Source of the DNA: Ambrosia x helenae
Taxonomy: Eukaryota > Streptophyta > Magnoliopsida > Asterales > Asteraceae
Direction: 5' to 3'
NCBI GenBank assembly: GCA_030844895.1
Contig: CM061229.1
Span: 108,064,975-108,128,974 of the forward strand
DNA length: 64,000 nucleotides
In this document: piece after piece, positions 11,885-23,515 of the stretch
How the letters are laid out: every line of letters begins with the position of its first letter
Numbering within the stretch: position 1 is the stretch's first letter
Made by a program: the position numbers and the translations under genes
Notes under the pieces: generated by a model
The model's input: the letters and a program-made list of their open reading frames with translations, nothing else
Told to the model about the DNA's origin: nothing
The model's database searches: none

Positions 11885-12307
11885 TCACCTCACCTGGTCC
11901 AATGGTGAGTCCTGTCGGCGTCCGGTGAGCAAACCTTCAAGAATATCCACCATTGGAGACGCTCTAAGATAGAGATGGCTCTTCACACCCATCACTCCGA
12001 TAATTTGGTTCCTCACAACACACACATGATAATCTGGCTCCTTCACAACCCACACTCCGATAATCTGGCTCCTCCATAGCCACCACTCCGATAATCCGAC
12101 TTTTTCATAGTCAACTTGAAACCAATGTAAAAGCGAATGCCAGTCATGCTCCTCCATAGCCCACATTACGATAATCAAGCACCTCCATAGCTCACACATG
12201 TACAAGTTAATGCACATTTAAACAAATATAAAAGTTAATACCTATTTTGTTAATTTTTGAGTTCATTTCCGATGTTTGTGATTTTCCCTTTAATATTTTT
12301 CTGATAC
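11885..12307. other. intergenic sequence with short degenerate tandem motif
   Basis: Between about 11990 and 12190 a unit of roughly 30-36 bases built on 'actccgataatctggctcct' recurs about six times in diverged form. The frame across it on the minus strand (repeats of W....IIGV) reflects the repeat and is not a gene. Confidence 0.4.
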
Positions 12308-12323
12308 ATATGGAGGCGATTAT

Positions 12324-12536
12324 TGCCAATGACCCCAGTTCAGTTGGGGAGAGGTGGGAGGGTTTACTCCGTAGGGAGGTTCCTGCCCGGGAGAGGTATA
12401 CGGATCGAATCCTAGGGCCAGCAAAAATACACCCCTTTACGTTGAAAGGGCTTATGCCCTCACGGACGATGCGGAAATGGGGATTCGAAAATGGGGTACC
12501 GAGATGATGTCCTTAGCCGATCCAATATATATATAT
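12324..12536 (+). mobile_element. tRNA-derived SINE, copy A
   Basis: It has an A-box-like CAGTTCAGTTGGGGAGAGG at about 12336 and a degenerate B box near 12402 (GGATCGAATCC). A body of about 100 bases follows, ending CTTAGCCGATCCA and an (AT)n tail. A 16-base target duplication ATATGGAGGCGATTAT is present at 12308-12323 and 12537-12552. The same family occurs at 39378-39578. Confidence 0.8.
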
Positions 12537-12589
12537 ATATGGAGGCGATTATCTCTATCTTTAAATTTTTGTCTTGTATATATGGACTA

Positions 12590-13551
12590 GCGAGTAGCTC
12601 TAGAGGGTAAAGGTTTTAAGATTAGTCGATCTAAGACCGAGTATTTGTATTGTGACTTCAGTGGCGTAGAGAATGATGATGACACCCAATTTACCATTGA
12701 AGGTCAAGTGGTCCCGCAGGTGACTAAGTTCAAGTATTTAGGATCGTTTGTACAAAGGGATGGGGAGATCGATAGTGATGTAGTACACCGCATCCAGGCT
12801 GGATGGTGTAAGTGGAGAGCAGCCACTAGGGTATTGTGTGATAGGAGGTTTCCTGTAAATTTAAAGGGGAAATTTTATAGGGCAGCAATTAGACCTGCCA
12901 TGTTATATGGGACGGATTGTTGGGCCGTCAAGAAAACACATGCACATAAGATGGACGTCGTAGCAGAAATGAGGATGTTGAGGTGGATGTGTAGGCACAC
13001 AAGGTTAGACAGGATTAGAAATGAGGTTCTTAGAGAAAGGTTAGGAATTGCTAGGATATCCGATAAGATAAAGGAGGGGAGATTGAGGTGGTTTGGGCAT
13101 GTGAAGAGGAGACAGATGACGAAGCCAGTTAGGGTGGTGGAAAACTTCACTGTGGAGGGAAGGAGGGGTAGGGGTAGGCCTAGGTTAACGTGGGATGAAA
13201 GGATTAGGAAAGATTTACAAGAGTTACATCTCTCTGAGGACATGGTCCAGGATAGGAGCTTGTGGAGGCATAACATTAAGGTTAAAGACAACTAGGATAG
13301 GTTCATAAGAGTTGATAGATGTGTCATAGGAAATAAAATTTGCTCACACACTTTTTGTTGGTCTTTACATGTGATTGTTGCCTTGTGCTTTATAGGTTTT
13401 TTATAGTGGTATATTTTTTCCATTTTTACCATGTATTTTTTTCAACATCTTGGTGATATTGGTAGTTTAAAATATGATTATCACTATTATTATTTTTTAT
13501 TTTTATTTAATTATTTTTTATTTTATTTTTTATTGTTTTTATTTATTATAA

Positions 13552-13582
<31 letters not shown>

Positions 13583-13727
13583 TATTATTATTATTATTAT
13601 TTTTGAGCCGTGGGTCTCTTTGGAAGCAGCCTCTCTATTCTCAGGGATAGAAGTAAGGTCTGCCTACATCTCACCCTCTTCAGACCCTATCAATAGTTCT
13701 CTATTCGTGAAATTTCACTAGGTATGA

Positions 13728-13760
<33 letters not shown>
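12590..13760 (+). mobile_element. 5'-truncated RTE LINE with (GATT)n tail
   Basis: The element comprises the RT C-terminus, a 3' UTR with a long (ATT)n tract (about 13545-13602), and a segment (13606-13700) whose reverse complement resembles the Au SINE body. It closes with a (GATT)n tail at about 13728-13760, as RTE elements typically do. The exact 5' truncation point is not visible, since no clear target duplication was found. Confidence 0.65.
12594..13295 (+). pseudogene. RTE-clade LINE, C-terminal end of the reverse transcriptase protein
   Basis: A single open frame of over 220 codons ends at 13295. It carries the region that follows the RT core in RTE-type LINEs: KISRSKTEYLYCDF, FKYLGSFVQRDG, IRPAMLYGTDCWA, EMRMLRWMCRHTRLD, GRLRWFGHVKRR. 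The endonuclease and the RT catalytic core are missing, so this is a 5'-truncated copy. It has no start codon of its own and is not a host gene. The continuing sequence to 13760 is its 3' UTR. Confidence 0.8.
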
Positions 13761-13762
<2 letters not shown>

Positions 13763-13844
13763 CTGACATAAAAGATATGGAGATAGGTACTTGTGAGTTG
13801 TGACTTTAAGCAATTATATATATAACAATTGTGGGAAGTAATAT

Positions 13845-14500
13845 CACTGTAGCGACTGTCCCTATCTGGCTACAGTAATTTTAGTATTAAAAATGTAAGT
13901 CCTAAGTCTTCTTCTTCAATAACAACTTTGTCAGTCACTACTTTGACTTTTGTATTTTCTCACTATCAAACTTTAGTTCTTACAGTCATCTTTTTCATCT
14001 TTTACATCTTACACGCTTTGCGAGACGGAGCTCCGGTCATCTTCCATCGGTGAACAACATCGTCGACCACGGCTGGAGATGATGGCGGCGTAGGTTTTCC
14101 CATTGATAGGCAATCCTTTTTCAAGCGGTGGTGCGTTGTGATAGCGACGGCTGCGACGATGTATGAAGGTAATAAACTAACGGTGAATGCTTTCTTTTAC
14201 CAATTGTTTTCGGACGGTTTTGGCGTTTTGCGTGCGGCAACGCGTGCTGGCTCACCCACGGAACAATACGAGTCTCTACGTTATGTTATCCGATTAGCAG
14301 ACCCTCGCAACTAATGTCACTCCGCTGTTCGTCGGAAAATTCTCCTATCAACTCCAATTACTTTAACTTTTCGATGCCGAGGCCGCAACGCACGGAGCTT
14401 TTGAAACCTGTCGGATCGAATATAATACGTTTTCATTTGACGAAAATTCAATCGGCTGTATGTTTCTGCGCCGCGCTTGGCGCGGCGGGTAATATGCTAG
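13845..14500 (+). mobile_element. Helitron 3' end (5' limit not determined)
   Basis: At 14469-14500 there is a strong hairpin, CGCCGCGC-TTG-GCGCGGCG, then a short spacer and CTAG immediately before a host T. That is a textbook Helitron terminus. The 500 bases upstream are unusually GC-rich for the window and may include captured sequence. I could not identify the 5' TC end, so the start given is only a lower bound. Confidence 0.5.
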
Positions 14501-14520
14501 TTACAAATAAATAACAGCAT

Positions 14521-16955
14521 GTGGGTGTAACACGTGAAGGGCAATGTGGTCCATGGACGGCCAATGTTGGATTTAAGCTGGTGATCATTGAGTGCTTCTG
14601 CTTGCAATCTTTTGCATTCTAGATAAATCAAAATCCTGCCATCAAGTTCTAGAAAGATACAAACAATATCATATCCCTAAGAAATAAATATATGGGTGGT
14701 AAATCACATAATAATTATATCATTAAACTAGCAAGAAATTTTCATTCTCGGACGCTTTAATTAATTACATCAATCGTTGTATTTTGTGTTTTAGCACAAT
14801 TCTGAGCTAAAATTACCAATCTCGAAAAAGTTCCAAGTATGGGTGGTTCCAAGTATATTAAAAAGTTCGGTCTTTGGTTATAGTAACGTATAAAAAGATC
14901 AAGTCTGGAAACTTTTAAGGTTTCAGTATATTAACCTATCAAAAGCTATTTGGATAAAACACCATATATATGTGATATTCCTCGGTTACCATGATATATG
15001 GATAGTCGTCTTGTGAAGGTAAAAGAGACGTTTTATTGAGATCGGTTGTCTGTTACAATCTACTAGTAGTATAAATAGACAAAATACAGAACATTAATCG
15101 TAAGCTAATTAATGGGCCTAACCCTAATGACAAGTCTTAATTTATCAACTTGTATGTTTATGTTTGTTCTTTATGGTATTGTCCATTTATTTTTGGCTAA
15201 AGTCTATATGTAAGAAGTTAGAATATAGAACTGACTGATGAATTTTTAACACTATATATGTTTAGAATGTTGATCCTAAAGGTGAAAAGAACAAGCTATG
15301 CTAGTGTCCTGACACATGTTGATTGTCGTAGTAATTGTTTGTTTCTAATTACGTTTTTATAGGTCACTATAGTTAAACTAGATATTATTATCTGTCCTAT
15401 CGGGTAGAAATTTAATTGGCTACAATTCACTCTTTTGATTTTGTATGTAGTTCTACATCATTTACTAAGACCATAGGTTGTGGTTTTGTCTTATAATGTC
15501 ATTGTCATGTAAACAATGAGTTTTAACTAACTCACCCTAAATTTAACTATAGGTTTTATGGTTTAAGTAATTAATAAATAAAAGTAAAACAAATAAAGAG
15601 ATGTGTATGTTTTTTTTATTTGCATGTGATTAACTAGACGACACACGCAAAATGCTTTACAAGGCATTAAGGGCTTAGCGCCCCCACCCCCCTACTCATG
15701 ACGCTCAGGTTTCACACCGTGGGGCGGTGTGCTCGTCACTTGAACAACGCCAACGTGGCTCAGGGCATGATTCCACAAAGTTGAGCCTAAAGTTCCCACG
15801 TGTAAAATATTATAAGAGTCAATGGTCTTTGCTAGGTTGACTAGAAGAGTCAATGGTCTTCATATGTTACCCATATTTCTCTCCTTGTATCTCGCCTATT
15901 CATCAAGCGCAGGTGCCTCCCCCACAAACTCTTGGGACCAAAGCAAACCCTAGCTCTCAAACTTCGATAAACTTCTATCGTCTTGCAGTTTTCTCTGTAA
16001 CGCATTAGTTCCAAAAGAAATTCTATCTTATCAAAATGTGTGTCAAATGTATCGATTTTTTTACATGACAAATTATAAAGTTTAGTTGATAAAACTAAAG
16101 TTGAACAGGACAAAAAAAGTTTGATATGATGACTAAAGTTGTTGAAGGTAAATTTTAACACAAATTCTTTCATTTTTAGCTTATAATAGTAAGATAAAAA
16201 CATTAGGCTATTAAAGATGTGAGTCTACTCCAAAATTGAAAATCGTTAGCCCTGTACCCACCCCTCGAGTATATGCTTCAACACGAATCACACAAGTGTA
16301 GATTAGAAACCTCTAATAAAATGACCATCCGTAACCTAACAGATAAAGTACATTATACAACATCACATAAATTCGTATTAAATATATTTAATATGTATAA
16401 TATCTTAACTTATTTTAATTGAAAGCTTATATTTCACAAAACATTTTTCATCTTAATCCAACACTTTTTCAATTATAACTCTGGTCGATCCCCTATACTT
16501 TACATCTTTTACAAAATTTTCATTGAATCTTCTGGCCTAAATTTCGTGAGTTAACACGCTGCAATGCACGTGTGTGGTTCAACGAACATTTATTGTTTTT
16601 CTGTTTAACGGTCCTACCGCAATAGCGCGCAGGTCCTAAATCGACATAGCTATTCTTTTTTTTAAACATAAACTTGGTTTGACGAATTATATCACTTGTT
16701 TATCCTGTGAAGAAAGATCTTCCAAATTAAACATTCTATTACATATATTATGCTTATTTTTTTTTATGTAGATGAATTTCTCTTTAAGCGTCCATTGAAA
16801 ACTTAAAAGGATTCATAGGAGGAAATATATAAAATTATAAAATTAATCAATAATTACTCACAAGTCTAATTATAGATTCTTTTAACATCTTGTTGAATGA
16901 AGGCAGATTTGTTTTGTCTAATGATCCTCAACATAGTCATTATCACCAATATTGG
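14521..16955. other. intergenic sequence without recognisable features
   Basis: I see no gene or complete mobile element. A GC-rich patch at about 15660-15800 contains short complementary words (gcgccccc, ggggcggtgtg) and may be an old MITE. Confidence 0.35.
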
Positions 16956-17134
16956 TTTACCTATATGACTTGTGCGTTTAACCATTTATAATTGGTTGTA
17001 CTTGGCTTGGTATATACGAAAATAAGTGGTTCGGGATATTCCACGGATACAAATGGCCAAAATGAGCACAATACAAATATAACTTCAAATTTGTGGTAAC
17101 TACTTGATGACGTGTTATATCCCTACCATGTGGA

Positions 17135-17135
<1 letters not shown>

Positions 17136-17206
<71 letters not shown>

Positions 17207-17221
17207 TATTATTATTATTAC

Positions 17222-17251
<30 letters not shown>
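17136..17251. repeat. (ATT)n microsatellite
   Basis: A near-pure trinucleotide run. Others of the same type lie at about 17749-17843, 18556-18606, 13545-13602 and, as (TAA)n, 44638-44700. Open frames of poly-Ile or poly-Asn across them are artefacts. Confidence 0.95.
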
Positions 17252-17252
<1 letters not shown>

Positions 17253-17744
17253 TTGGTAAAGATCTTGTACAAAGTGTTTTTTTTTGTAAGAACTGTGAGA
17301 ATCAAAGGAGAATATTTTTTTTTATTTTTTTTTCGATTTTTTTTCCCATATTGTTAAACATGTATTATAATATTGAAAACTAAAAAAAATGGTGTAGAGT
17401 AATTAAGTGTAGAGTAATTACACTAAAAAAAATTTTTAAATTTTTTTTGTATTATTCATCTAGAAAGTATGTTTAAGCACAGTGGCGAAGCTTGACCCGA
17501 AGGTTCGGGGGGTCGGAAAACCAGTTTCGGGGGGTCGAAACCCTATATTTTCAAAATTTTCTATACAAATACTATATAAACGGAACTTCTGCGCGAAAAT
17601 CCGGGGGGGTCGACCGCCCCTCCCCGCCCCAACTATGTTGCGCCATTGTTTAAGCACATGGGAAAAAAATATTAAAAAAATAAATTCTTTTTACCCATTT
17701 GATTCTCACAGTTCTTACCGAAAAACACTTTGTATTTGATATTT

Positions 17745-17745
<1 letters not shown>
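17252..17745. mobile_element. TIR element inserted in an (ATT)n microsatellite
   Basis: The ends are inverted repeats of about 50 bases: GGTAAAGATCTTGTACAAAG then TAAGAACTGTGAGAATCAAA on the left, and the complement on the right (TTTGATTCTCACAGTTCTTA, then CTTTGTATTTGATATTTACT). (ATT)n lies on both sides, so any target duplication is hidden in the microsatellite. There is no transposase frame. The duplicated unit at 18108 lacks it. Its interior holds a hAT MITE. Confidence 0.7.
17480..17648. mobile_element. hAT-type MITE
   Basis: The ends are CAGTGGCGAAGC and TTGCGCCATTG. An exact 8-base target duplication TTTAAGCA lies at 17472-17479 and 17649-17656. The length of 169 bases, the CAGTGGCG terminus and the 8-base duplication are all diagnostic of hAT elements. 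Confidence 0.85.
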
Positions 17746-17843
<98 letters not shown>

Positions 17844-18297
17844 ATTTTTGCATATAGAAATTAACGAATTCTAAAATTAAGTGAACCATATAACTGTTAT
17901 TTCAAAAATAAAACTAATCAATTATAGGTTCTTTTTTCTGCATAATATTGCTCTTCATACGCAAATAAACGTTTATTATTTAATATTGTGGCATATCAAA
18001 CTAGACTTTTACTCTTCGTACGCAAAATAAAGTCATAAAAAGAGTCTGATTTTTATTTTTTTGTAATGAATGATATTATATTATAACAAAGTAGAATATA
18101 TAGGATATTTACCTATATGACTTGTGCGTTTAACCATTTATAATTGGTTGTACTTGGCTTGGTATATATGAAAATAAGTGGTTCGGGATATTCCACGGAT
18201 ACAAATGGCCAAAATGAGCACAGTACAAATATAACTTCAAATTTATGGTAACTACTTGATGACGTGTTATATCCCTACCATGCGGATATTATTATTA

Positions 18298-18550
18298 CTA
18301 GTTTATACTCCGTGAGCGTCCCGAATTAAGAAATCTAAATAAAGTAAATAAAATTAGAAGTATCTAAATTATAAAAATGACAAATTATGGGAGGAAACAT
18401 GAGGGTAAAAAATTCAATTTTGTTTTTAAATTATTTTTTTTCCTAAAATATCTCAATGCCACATGGGATGACACATGGCACATTCAAAGAAGAGAATGCC
18501 TCTTTGAGTGTCATGTCATTAAAATGGCTTTGGTTTATTATATGTATAGA
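18298..18550 (-). mobile_element. non-autonomous Helitron (family H2), short copy
   Basis: Read on the minus strand it starts TCTATACATATAATAAACC after a host A and ends ACTCACGGAGTATAAACTAG before a host T, preceded by a CGGGACGCT-type hairpin arm. Its 5' half matches the plus-strand Helitron at 19152. Confidence 0.8.
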
Positions 18551-18553
18551 TAG

Positions 18554-18606
<53 letters not shown>

Positions 18607-18673
18607 TACTACTACATTTTTGCATGTAGAAAGTAACGAATTCTAAAATTAAGTGAACCATATAACTGTTATT

Positions 18674-19088
18674 CGTCTCGTGTGGTTTTACATTTGACGT
18701 TTGGAGCAAAGTTTGCAGATGGTGTCTTTTATTTCCAGCTTCTTTTAGGTCGATTGAAGATATTTTGGGCTGGCAAAATGGGGTCTCAGTCACTGGCAAG
18801 GGCAAGAGGATTCTCCGAGGTATTATTATGGTCACATGTTGGACGATATGGAAAGAGCGAAACAAGGTTGTCCTCCAAAATTCGGATCCTAAGATGATAG
18901 AGGTAGTGGCGTTAGTTAAATCAATGTCTTACCTTTGGTTTAAATATAGATCGAACTGCGCTTGGATTGCATGGAATGATAGGGTGAAATACCCGTTGTA
19001 CATGTTGTAATTGGTTTTTTGAGCGGTCCTTAATTTGAGGTCTTGCTCGGTGTGTTGAATGAAGTTTAGCTTTCAAAAAATATATAAG
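18674..19088 (+). mobile_element. 5'-truncated L1-type LINE, 3' end
   Basis: The frame at 18765-19010 ends with the zinc-binding and C-terminal region typical of plant L1 RT proteins (CWTIWKERNKVV, YLWFKYRS, WNDRVKYPLYML). A 3' UTR and A-rich tail follow. The target duplication TGTTATT lies at 18667-18673 and 19089-19095. Unit 1 of the tandem duplication shows the empty site, ctgttatttcaaaaataaaa. Confidence 0.8.
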
Positions 19089-19151
19089 TGTTATTTCAAA
19101 AATAAAACTAATCAATTATAGGTTCTTTTTTCTGCAAAATATTGCTCTTCA

Positions 19152-19784
19152 TCTATACATATAATAAACCAAAGCCATTTTAATGATATGACACTCAAAG
19201 AGGCATTCTCTTCCTTGAGTGTGCCATGTGTCATCCCATGTGGCATTGAGATATTTTAGGAAAAAAATAATTTAAAAACAAAATTGGATTTTTCACCCTC
19301 ATGTTTCCTCCCATAATTTTTAAACGTTAATATCTTTAATATACGAGAGTTTTTAAATAAAAAAATTACACCAAATTAACAAGCATTTTATTATCTTTCC
19401 AACGAGTACCATAGTGCTATATAAAAAACGGAGAAATTTTTTTGTAGGGTTTTGTTCATACAGGAAAAAAAAACACTAAGTGTTCAGGTAAATCATTAAT
19501 CATGTATAGACAAGTCACTAATTATGTTTAAATTAGTACGAATAGGTTAATAGAGTTATACGTTGTTTTAAGTTAGGTATCAATATTAGTATGTTAGAGT
19601 TATACATTTATTTAGTCTTTAGGATAGATGTTAATATTAGAGTTAGATTAAAGTTCTACATTCTTTTAGGTTAGGTGTTAGCATTGAAGTTGTACATTGT
19701 TAATTTGTTTTGGGTTAGATATATGTAAAATTGATGTATCATATTAAATTTCTCAACCCGGGACGCTCCCGAGGTATAATCTAG
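19152..19784 (+). mobile_element. non-autonomous Helitron (family H2), long copy
   Basis: It starts TCTATACATATAATAAACC after a host A. It ends with the hairpin CCCGGGA-CGC-TCCCGAG, then GTATAAT and CTAG before a host T. The intact site is visible in unit 1 as gctcttcatacgcaaataaa (17951-17970), confirming insertion between A and T with no duplication. There is no Rep/helicase coding sequence. Confidence 0.9.
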
Positions 19785-20257
19785 TACGCAAATAAACGTT
19801 TATTATTTGATATTGTGGCATATCAAACTAGACTTTTACTCTTCGTACGCAAAATAAAGTCATAAAAAGAGTGATTTATTTTTTTTTATTTTTTTTTATA
19901 ATGAATGATATTATATTATAACAAAGTAGAATATATAGGATAAACATCGATAATAAACTAGATAAAACAAGAAGTTTAGCATGGAAGTTCACAAACAAAG
20001 AATGCGGAAGGCTTTTATTAGAGATGTCCATCAGAAGTTTTGTTAGTAGAAACTAACATATGTAATGGTAAGTAGTTAGACCTGGGGTGTGGAGGACGGG
20101 GAGAGGATTGGTGGGTGCCAAGATGGCACTTCCTCGTTGAGAACACCGCCCCACCCCGACCTCATTTTGGTGCCAATAGAGGAAATCCCCCTCCTCCTCA
20201 AAGCAAAAGTGACCGTTGATGATGATGATTAATGTTGATGATGATGATGGAAAATAA

Positions 20258-20988
20258 TCTATACTTACTACATTATAAAGGAAGCATGGGCAAATATGTC
20301 TAAATAGTCCAAAGTTAAGATGGCATACCAAAGGTTTCTTTATAATTTTCTAAATTTTATCACTTTTCTTCCTTAAATGCCTCTAGAAGATAATCAACTT
20401 TTATATGAAAATGGAACTTACCCAAACTAAATAAACACATGGGATAACAATATTTTTGAACAAATTTCATATAATGGCGATGAAAGATAATAATTTATGT
20501 TACCACAATGAATAATCTTATCTCAACTAAACTTGTATGCGTTTTAATACTTTAAAATATAGTGACCGAAGTCTTCCTAGAGTTAAAGTCAAGCTAACCT
20601 AAACACCTTTTTTTTAAATCATTCAACGCAATCATTTTTGTTTTCAATTTTAATCATGATAATTACGTAAAATTAGGCTCCATAGCTTTTATTAGTTGAT
20701 TAATTTTTAGGCGTTTTATGATAGATTGATAATATGATATACGTGTCATTCATTAGGTATTGGTTAAAGGATTGCCTGTTTGTTTAGAAAATTTAAGGTT
20801 GGTGTAGTCTTTTATTGATCTGCTTTGGTAAGAGAAATTCCATGTTCTCTTTATACGAATACTTGTTAAAACATAGTGTGCACATTTCTATTCTTTTTGC
20901 GTAACTTGCGGCGAAAAACCTAAGTATCATAATGTCGTATTGCAACCTATTTGTGAATCCCGCTGCAACGCGCGGTTAAACCCACTAG
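20258..20988 (+). mobile_element. probable non-autonomous Helitron (family H3)
   Basis: The 5' end TCTATACTTACTACATTATA follows a host A. The 3' end CCGCTGCAACGCGCGGTTAA, then ACCCACTAG, precedes a host T. The hairpin is weaker than in the other copies. No gene lies inside. Confidence 0.6.
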
Positions 20989-22519
20989 TAAAATAAAAAA
21001 AAAGGAAGGGGGAAAGGGAACCATTTCCCTCAAAAGAAGGAGTGGAAGGGGGAAATGATGTGAAGCTGATGTAGACAAGGAGAAGAAGGAACCACACACC
21101 ATAGCCTAATGATGATAAAAAGGAATAAAGGATATACATCATGATCTAGTCTAAAACAAACACATGTAACTAACTCTTTAACAAACTAACTAGGAATAAA
21201 ATTTGAGATACCAATAACATAAAGTAAATAACATTTACATCCCTTTTCAAGTTTATCTCTAATAGGATCATCCTTTCATGTATGGGTACTGAAAGTAAAC
21301 AAGGACTTTTGTTAAATGGATTCTTATGGGCGAGGAAACGATAAAAACAACATGTACATCATATAGGTATAATGGTATATATCATAGGTGATGTTAACAA
21401 AAGGTAACTTCATTAGCAAACCTAGGTACATACACTCTTAAGTAAACAAATTGAACCAACATGTCCACAACTTTGGACTTAACTACAACAATATGGGAAG
21501 ATTAAGTATCGATTTCAAGTGTGAAACGTTGTTGTAGTAGATCATCCACCATGAGTGGAAAGAAATCCATAAATGTTTATCGACTGAGGAAGAGGAAAAA
21601 GAAGTTCCCCCGGCCTGTTCCAAACATTCATTACAAATTGGGCATCTAACGAGATTAACACTGATCATGCTATTTTGTAAATTAAACAAGATTGGAATTC
21701 TTCAGCTATTTGATCCAAATCCATGCCCAAACCAAATATGCACTTTTCTTTTTCATAAATTTACCTTGAGACCCGATGTCAAGATAAAGCATCTTGAAAA
21801 TATTGCTAAGAACGTTAGAGGACAACCAGTCCCCTTGAAAATAACATTGGCAGCATAGGATAAGTGAGATAATATCAAGTTTTTGATTTGCAATTAAATC
21901 TATGTAGAACACCTATCTATGTCACGGGTGCAGCCCAAAGGAGGGGGTGGGCGACGGATTGGAGCCCGGTCTCTAAGGGCCGAAAATATTTTAGGAATAG
22001 CAGTTGTAGCAAAGTCGCCGTTAAGAATGACAATTATACATTTCTTGGCAAAAATTGCGACTAGTGATGGCAAGTGTACCATTTTCAAAACTCTTCTCAA
22101 ACCTCCTAGTGACACATTCCCTTCTACACTTATTCCAAATCTGACAAGCCTACACAGTCCTCCCTATCACCATTACTATTGGAAATGGCACGAGTTTTGA
22201 AATTTTTTTATAGGCAGCATTACTTGTAAAAACCTTTTGAGTACTAGTATGAATTTTACAAATATCTCAATACTTTTGTATATACATTATCCACATTTCC
22301 CTTGGGTTTTGGTCTTGAATGACCTTCTAACTAATTATTTATTTGTTGTAGCTTGGATCTAAGCTCAATAAGTTTGGGGAATGCTAGATGCAGACTAACC
22401 CTACAACAAGACCTAACTCGGATCCTGTTTAACAACACATGCATCTTCTTTGTTCGTGGATCTTCTAACTTGGCTTAATCACTTCTTCTCATCAATTGGC
22501 TCTAATCTTGGCTCTTTCT
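20989..22519. other. intergenic sequence without recognisable features
   Basis: I see no supportable gene. Purine-rich tracts lie at 20995-21060. Short frames here lack domains. Confidence 0.35.
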
Positions 22520-22870
22520 TGTTGGGTTAATCTTGACTTGGGCTTTATTTAGTTTGTTTGGGTCTTTGTGTTTTATTTAGGTTCAATAATGGGCTTTGCC
22601 CACATGGTTATTGTTTCCAGATTTCCAGCCATTAGGATAATTGAGTCAAAGTTTGTTGAGTTTGTGAACGGGTCTTAGGAGGTCGAACTAGTTTTCTGGT
22701 TAATGTTGTAATTTATGGCTTTATATGGCCATGATATTCTGAATAAACAATGTGTGTTTTTCCTTCAACAAAACAATCTTTCTGTTAATCTATATTGTTC
22801 ATACCACACACAAAGAAAACATATTGTTAGAAAATATAGTAGCTTGAATTGAATGGCCTGATTCCAACAT
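22520..22870 (+). repeat. 5' LTR of the gag-only Copia element
   Basis: It has TG...CA ends. The TTTCT duplication lies to its left and the PBS two bases to its right. Confidence 0.87.
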
Positions 22871-22884
22871 TTGGTATCAGAGCT

Positions 22885-23515
22885 TCAGCTAGTACCAGGG
22901 ATCGTGAATGGTTCTTTGTGAACCGTATTAGTTTTTGTAAGATTCGAAGAGTGCTCCATGTGAGCCGAGTTCATGTGAAGAAGAAGAAGAACATCAGAGA
23001 TCTGTGTGATCCGGTTGAGTAGAAAACATCAGAGATCTGTGTGATCGAAAGATACCTGCTGTGTGTGGGTTGTTTATTTATCGAAGCAAGAAAAAAAGGT
23101 TTTGGGTGAATCGATAAGGGGTACAAATCTGTGTGATCCAAAGGAAGAAATTTTGTGTGAGAAGAGACCAAGTAAGAGATAACCTGTGTGATTAACGAGT
23201 TGAAGAGAAGAAAATGATCTGTGTAGAAATCAAGGAGGAGGCATCTATGTGAAGCAAACTTTGGTCATCTGTGTGAATCTAAAAGAAAGAGAGTAAAAGG
23301 TAAGCAATTTGAAGAGTGTTAAGATTGTGGTTGAAAAAGTCAAAACACAAAAGTTATTATTCAAAGTGAGGTAGGTGTGAACTATCGTACGAAAAAGAAA
23401 AAAAAAGTCAAATTGATAACTTTTGTGGTTCTTTGCTACTGTATGAGAAAAAAAATAAAGGAAGGGAAACTTGTTTTGGAGTTTTGATTTTTTGGCAGTA
23501 AGAATAAACAAGAAG
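22885..23515 (+). repeat. 5' leader with spaced ATCTGTGTGATC motifs
   Basis: Between the PBS and the gag start the word ATCTGTGTGATC, or a one- or two-base variant, occurs about seven times (near 23000, 23035, 23126, 23182, 23216, 23245, 23268). A spaced leader repeat of this kind could relate to RNA packaging, but that is speculation. Confidence 0.5.

Larger units (their letters stand above)
16956..18107 (+). repeat. tandem duplication, unit 1
   Basis: Starting at TTTACCTATATGACTTGTGC, this unit is repeated head to tail from 18108. It contains the words ggttcgggatattccacgg, a long (ATT)n tract, then gaattctaaaattaagtg, gctcttcatacgcaaataaa and a final gaatatataggata. The inserted TIR element (17252-17745) is unique to this unit, so each unit serves as an empty site for the other. 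Confidence 0.85.
18108..19942 (+). repeat. tandem duplication, unit 2, carrying three insertions
   Basis: It repeats unit 1 at high identity but is split by a minus-strand Helitron (18298-18550), an L1 LINE fragment (18674-19088) and a plus-strand Helitron (19152-19784). Removing these gives the same order of words as unit 1. Confidence 0.85.

Noticed and set aside
12336..12412. Possible tRNA gene
   Set aside because: It has A- and B-box-like words, but no cloverleaf with a sensible anticodon arm, plus an (AT)n tail and target duplication; it is a SINE.
17112..17357. Open frames of poly-Ile (both strands) across (ATT)n
   Set aside because: Produced by the trinucleotide microsatellite. The same happens at 13431-13721, 18443-18865 and 44845-45057.
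22971..23171. Minus-strand open frame in the Copia leader
   Set aside because: Lies over the spaced leader motif and is antisense to the element; not supported.
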